Source of the DNA: an uncultured Prevotellaceae bacterium
GTDB taxonomy: Bacteria; Bacteroidota; Bacteroidia; Bacteroidales; Bacteroidaceae
Assembly (NCBI GenBank): GCA_900319385.1
Contig: ONOG01000023.1
Coordinates: forward strand, 1-64,000
DNA: 64,000 bases
Direction of reading: 5' to 3'
The notes beneath the pieces were generated by a model. The model did not search any database. It saw nothing but the letters and a program-made list of their open reading frames with translations, and was not told the origin of the DNA. This document shows positions 61,525 through 64,000 of this stretch, piece after piece. Both the position numbers and the translations under genes were made by a program. Position 1 is the first letter of the stretch, and the number at the start of each line of letters is the position of its first letter.

Positions 61525-62865
61525 TTATTGCCTAAGCACTTCGCCCGACTCGTTGGTGTCGAAAAAAACCTGACGGCTCTGTTCGTCGGCCACTTCGAGG
61601 TCGTTGTACTCGAAGGTGAAGTCGCTCAGCGTGTATTGGTCGCTCGGTGCGACGTTGTACTGTGTCTTGCATGTCAGGCGGCACTTCCGCATCGTGATGT
61701 GATCGGCCCGCGACGGAATGATGTCCTTGCGGCCCTGCAGGTCGAAGAACTGTGTCCACGGGTGGACGTAGAGGAAGTGTGTCACCGTCCCCGTGACGTC
61801 CTCCACCAGGATGTGCTCGTAGTGCTGCGGCGTGTCGGGGCGCATCTTCAGCCAAAGCAGCCGCGTGGCTTGGTCCACCTTGATGCGCCGCAGGATGACG
61901 TTGCGGTTGTGGACCGATTCGCTGCCGCAGGTCAGACAGCTGTGGCAGAAGCCGTACTCGCAGTCCTCGATCAGGATGCATTCGTTGCTGCCGTTGTCGG
62001 GACTCTGGTCGGCATCGACGCCCTTGCCGCCCTTCAGCGCCACGGCGTCGTCGTTCACATTCATGTAACAGCCGGAGATGAGTACGTCCTGGCAGACATC
62101 GATATCGACGGCATCGCTCGACGGAGCCTTCACCGGTTCGTGCGGCGCGAGGATGCGCAGTTTCAGCAGCTTCACACGCTGACACTTGTAGAGGTGGCAC
62201 GTCCAAAATGGCGAGTTCTGGAGTGTCACCCCGCTGATTTCGACATTCTTGCAGCGGGAGACGTACAACAGGCGGGGACGCTGCTCGTCCTTGTTCGTGC
62301 ACTGCGGATTCCACTGGCGCCGGAGCCAGAAGGCACGCCAAAAGCGTTCGCCGTTGCCGTCGATGGTGCCTGCACCGGCAATCCGCCATCCGTCGAGCCC
62401 GTCGGCATTGATGAGGGCTGCGAAATATTTGCACGACTGTCCCTCGATGCGCGTATCGAGCACGGGATAGTCGGCAATGTTGTCCGAAGCCTTCAGCACG
62501 GCACCTTGACGCAGGAACAGGTTCACGCCCTGGCGCATGAACAGCGCACCGGTGAGGAACGTGCCGCGGGGAATGACCACCGTGGCGTTGCGTCCCGTGG
62601 CTGCGGCTTCGTCAATCACCCGTTGCAGGGCTGCCGTCTGCACGAGGGTGGAGTCCTGCACGACGCCATGCTGCGTCACCTCAAATATTTTTCCGGGGAG
62701 CGTTCCGTCGTACGGTTCGGTGAACTTGAACCACGGATCCATCAGGCTTCCGTCGGGCCACAGCCGCTCTACAGGCCGTTCCTGTGCTGACACTGTCAGC
62801 ACGCAAATGGCCGCCACGACGGACAGACACAGCCGTCGCACCATCTCATGCGCGCGTACGTTCAT
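61525..62865 (-). CDS. GH28-like right-handed beta-helix protein (polygalacturonase family)
   Basis: A 446-aa secreted protein with a signal peptide (VRRLCLSVVAAICVLTVSAQ). The middle shows the parallel beta-helix of glycoside hydrolase family 28. The motif SSDAVDIDVCQDVLISGCYMNVNDDAVALKGG covers the NTD and DD catalytic positions (SSDAVDID, VNDDAVAL). CHSCLTCGSES stands where GHG is usual, and LWLKM where RIK is usual. The last two are atypical, so activity on pectic substrates is uncertain. The ATG at 62865 gives a ~20-nt leader. The ATG at 62886 would be leaderless. No T9SS tail. Next gene porP is 27 nt downstream. Confidence 0.8.
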   Translation of the reverse strand: MNVRAHEMVRRLCLSVVAAICVLTVSAQERPVERLWPDGSLMDPWFKFTEPYDGTLPGKIFEVTQHGVVQDSTLVQTAALQRVIDEAAATGRNATVVIPRGTFLTGALFMRQGVNLFLRQGAVLKASDNIADYPVLDTRIEGQSCKYFAALINADGLDGWRIAGAGTIDGNGERFWRAFWLRRQWNPQCTNKDEQRPRLLYVSRCKNVEISGVTLQNSPFWTCHLYKCQRVKLLKLRILAPHEPVKAPSSDAVDIDVCQDVLISGCYMNVNDDAVALKGGKGVDADQSPDNGSNECILIEDCEYGFCHSCLTCGSESVHNRNVILRRIKVDQATRLLWLKMRPDTPQHYEHILVEDVTGTVTHFLYVHPWTQFFDLQGRKDIIPSRADHITMRKCRLTCKTQYNVAPSDQYTLSDFTFEYNDLEVADEQSRQVFFDTNESGEVLRQ

Positions 62866-62892
62866 ATAAATAGGTGTAGTCTTCATACGCCA

Positions 62893-62900
62893 CAAAGGTA
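62893..62900 (-). promoter_or_regulatory. Promoter -7 element of the GH28-like gene and T9SS operon
   Basis: TACCTTTG on -, 28-35 nt before the chosen ATG. No other promoter is visible upstream of porP, so it may drive all six genes. Confidence 0.6.
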
Positions 62901-63081
62901 CGACAATTAATTGAAAATTAAAAATTGAAAATTGAAAATTAAAGTTTCGGAAGTTGTGATTCCGTGTATATCAAAATTTTATACTATGAATGACATGAAT
63001 ACAAACCATGATACAAACATAGCACATCCTTGGTATGAACCCGGATATAGTGTAGAACAAACTCGCCTACGTCGCAGCTAA

Positions 63082-63325
63082 AAGTCAAAATATCATTGAT
63101 ATTTCTACAAATACCATTGATATTCTTACAAATTCCATTGAGATTTTCAAAAACATCAATGATATTTTGAGTTTGTTCGGCGCAGCAACCGAGTCGGAGG
63201 CGCGGCGTGGCGGAGTTTGGAGCGCGGCGTGGCGGAGTCTGAGGCGCGGCGCGACGGAGTTTGGGGGGGCACACCAACAGAGTTGGATGTGAACAGTGGC
63301 AGAGTCGGAGGCGCAGGGTGGCTGT
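63082..63325. repeat. 21-bp tandem array plus GTTCGGCGCAGCA tail (copy 3)
   Basis: GTCAAAATATCATTGATATT, three to four 21-bp units, then CAATGATATTTTGAGTTTGT, followed by a GGCGCGGCGTGGCGGAGT-type tail that is itself repeated three times at ~26-bp spacing. The tail matches 49596-49690. Confidence 0.85.
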
Positions 63326-63392
63326 GTTTGGAATAAAATCTTCATCGCGAAAAAATTTGTGGATGGAGTTTCCTTTTATCCTTTTTTTTTCG

Positions 63393-63400
63393 GATATTTG
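63393..63400 (+). promoter_or_regulatory. Possible promoter of the sensor gene at the right edge
   Basis: GATATTTG, one base off TAnnTTTG, 33 nt before the ATG at 63433. Confidence 0.4.
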
Positions 63401-63432
63401 CACCTCACAAGGGATGATTGACCGTGTCTGCC

Positions 63433-64000
63433 ATGAAAAAGTCAGCTTTTGTACTTCGTCAAGTTTGGCTCTCGTGCCTGCTGCTTCTGCTACTTGGATG
63501 TGGAGGTGGGTGTCGGCGTGACAGTCAAGAAGCCGCACACCAAGCTGTCCCAGACACGGAAAGGGCCAGGAGAGAGAAAGCGGAAGCACTGGGGTTTTCG
63601 GCGACTGCCCAGCTGGAACTGCAGCTCATTGGCTCACCCGACGGACTTCCGTGCGACGAGGTGAAGGCCGTACATCAAGACCGCGAGGGCTTCGTCTGGA
63701 TAGGATCGCGACATGGGCTGTTCAAATATGACGGTTTCCAGTTCAGCAGCATCCGCAACTATTCGACCAACGACGCTGTGCTGACATCGAACGACATCTG
63801 TTGCCTGAACGACGATGCAAACTACGTATGGGTAGGTACATCTGACGGTATGAACCGCATCGACAAACGTACGGGACGTATCAGCCACTACCCGCTGACC
63901 GACACAGAAAACTGCCGCGTGACCGACTGTATCCTCATCACCCGTGACGGCGGCGTGTGGGTGGGCACCGATGGAGGTCTGTATATCTACGACCCGACGT
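63433..64000 (+). CDS. Propeller-type sensor protein, 5' part (likely hybrid two-component regulator)
   Basis: The open frame MKKSAFVLRQVWLSCLLLLLLGCGGGC runs off the window after 189 codons. Behind a signal or lipoprotein-like N-terminus (LLLGC) it has repeated WIG/WVG propeller blades: SPDGLPCDEVKAVHQDREGFVWIGSRHGLFKYDG, DDANYVWVGTSDGMNRIDKRTG and RDGGVWVGTDGGLYIYD. These are two-component-regulator propeller (Reg_prop) repeats, which in Bacteroidales usually form the sensor part of hybrid histidine kinases controlling carbohydrate or surface loci. The kinase part lies outside the window. The start ATG is the only good one. Confidence 0.8.
   Translation, partial: MKKSAFVLRQVWLSCLLLLLLGCGGGCRRDSQEAAHQAVPDTERARREKAEALGFSATAQLELQLIGSPDGLPCDEVKAVHQDREGFVWIGSRHGLFKYDGFQFSSIRNYSTNDAVLTSNDICCLNDDANYVWVGTSDGMNRIDKRTGRISHYPLTDTENCRVTDCILITRDGGVWVGTDGGLYIYDPT

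Overview
The window reads as a chromosome segment of a Bacteroidales bacterium, most likely Prevotella-like. The evidence is a dcw cell-wall/division cluster in Bacteroidetes order, promoters of the TAnnTTTG (-7) class, a complete type IX secretion core (porP-gldKLMN), C-terminal sorting tails ending in a ...KG(I/V)YIVNGKK..VK pattern, and an ECF sigma/anti-sigma/TonB-receptor operon. Species assignment is inference.

Layout. (1) 1-450: left copy of a GC-rich GTCCGCCG repeat. (2) 1062-17456: mraZ, rsmH, ftsL-like, ftsI-type PBP with PASTA, murE, mraY, murD, ftsW, murG, murC, ftsQ, ftsA, ftsZ, all on +, closed by a hairpin terminator. (3) 17457-19143: repeats, including a second copy of the left-end repeat, then a promoter with a ~510-nt structured leader. 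(4) 19144-29795: a tightly packed surface operon: a 2576-aa repeat protein with a C-terminal dockerin, a 466-aa dockerin protein, a 428-aa protein with a cohesin-like N-terminus and a T9SS tail, and a 62-aa peptide. (5) gyrB on -. (6) 32757-34142: a T9SS cargo gene behind a second long structured leader. (7) 34240-35007: debris of a toxin-antitoxin module, with a hairpin insertion in the antitoxin and a 58-bp duplicated 3' end of the neighbouring capA-like gene. (8) 34951-38867 (-): three overlapping genes. (9) 38868-40631: dense intergenic palindromes. (10) 40632-44688: ECF sigma, short anti-sigma and STN/TonB receptor with stop/start overlaps. (11) 44758-48441 (-): acyl-CoA dehydrogenase, etfA, etfB. 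(12) 48442-49933: more intergenic repeats. (13) 49934-50680: helical-repeat/DUF4234 protein. (14) 50909-54617 (-): a large T9SS cargo followed by a second small MKKEY...LW peptide. (15) 55218-62865 (-): GH28-like gene, porP, gldK, gldL, gldM, gldN. (16) The 5' end of a propeller-type sensor gene runs off the right edge.

How it fits together. The T9SS machinery at 55-61 kb can export the CTD-tailed proteins encoded at 28.3, 32.8 and 54.6 kb. The most interesting candidate system is the 19-30 kb operon. Two secreted proteins without a T9SS tail end in nearly identical dockerins, and the next gene carries a cohesin-like domain plus the T9SS tail, which suggests a surface-anchored complex. A tiny MKKEY...LW peptide gene follows both this operon and the unrelated large cargo at 51-54 kb. 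Gaps between operons are crowded with families of inverted and tandem repeats.
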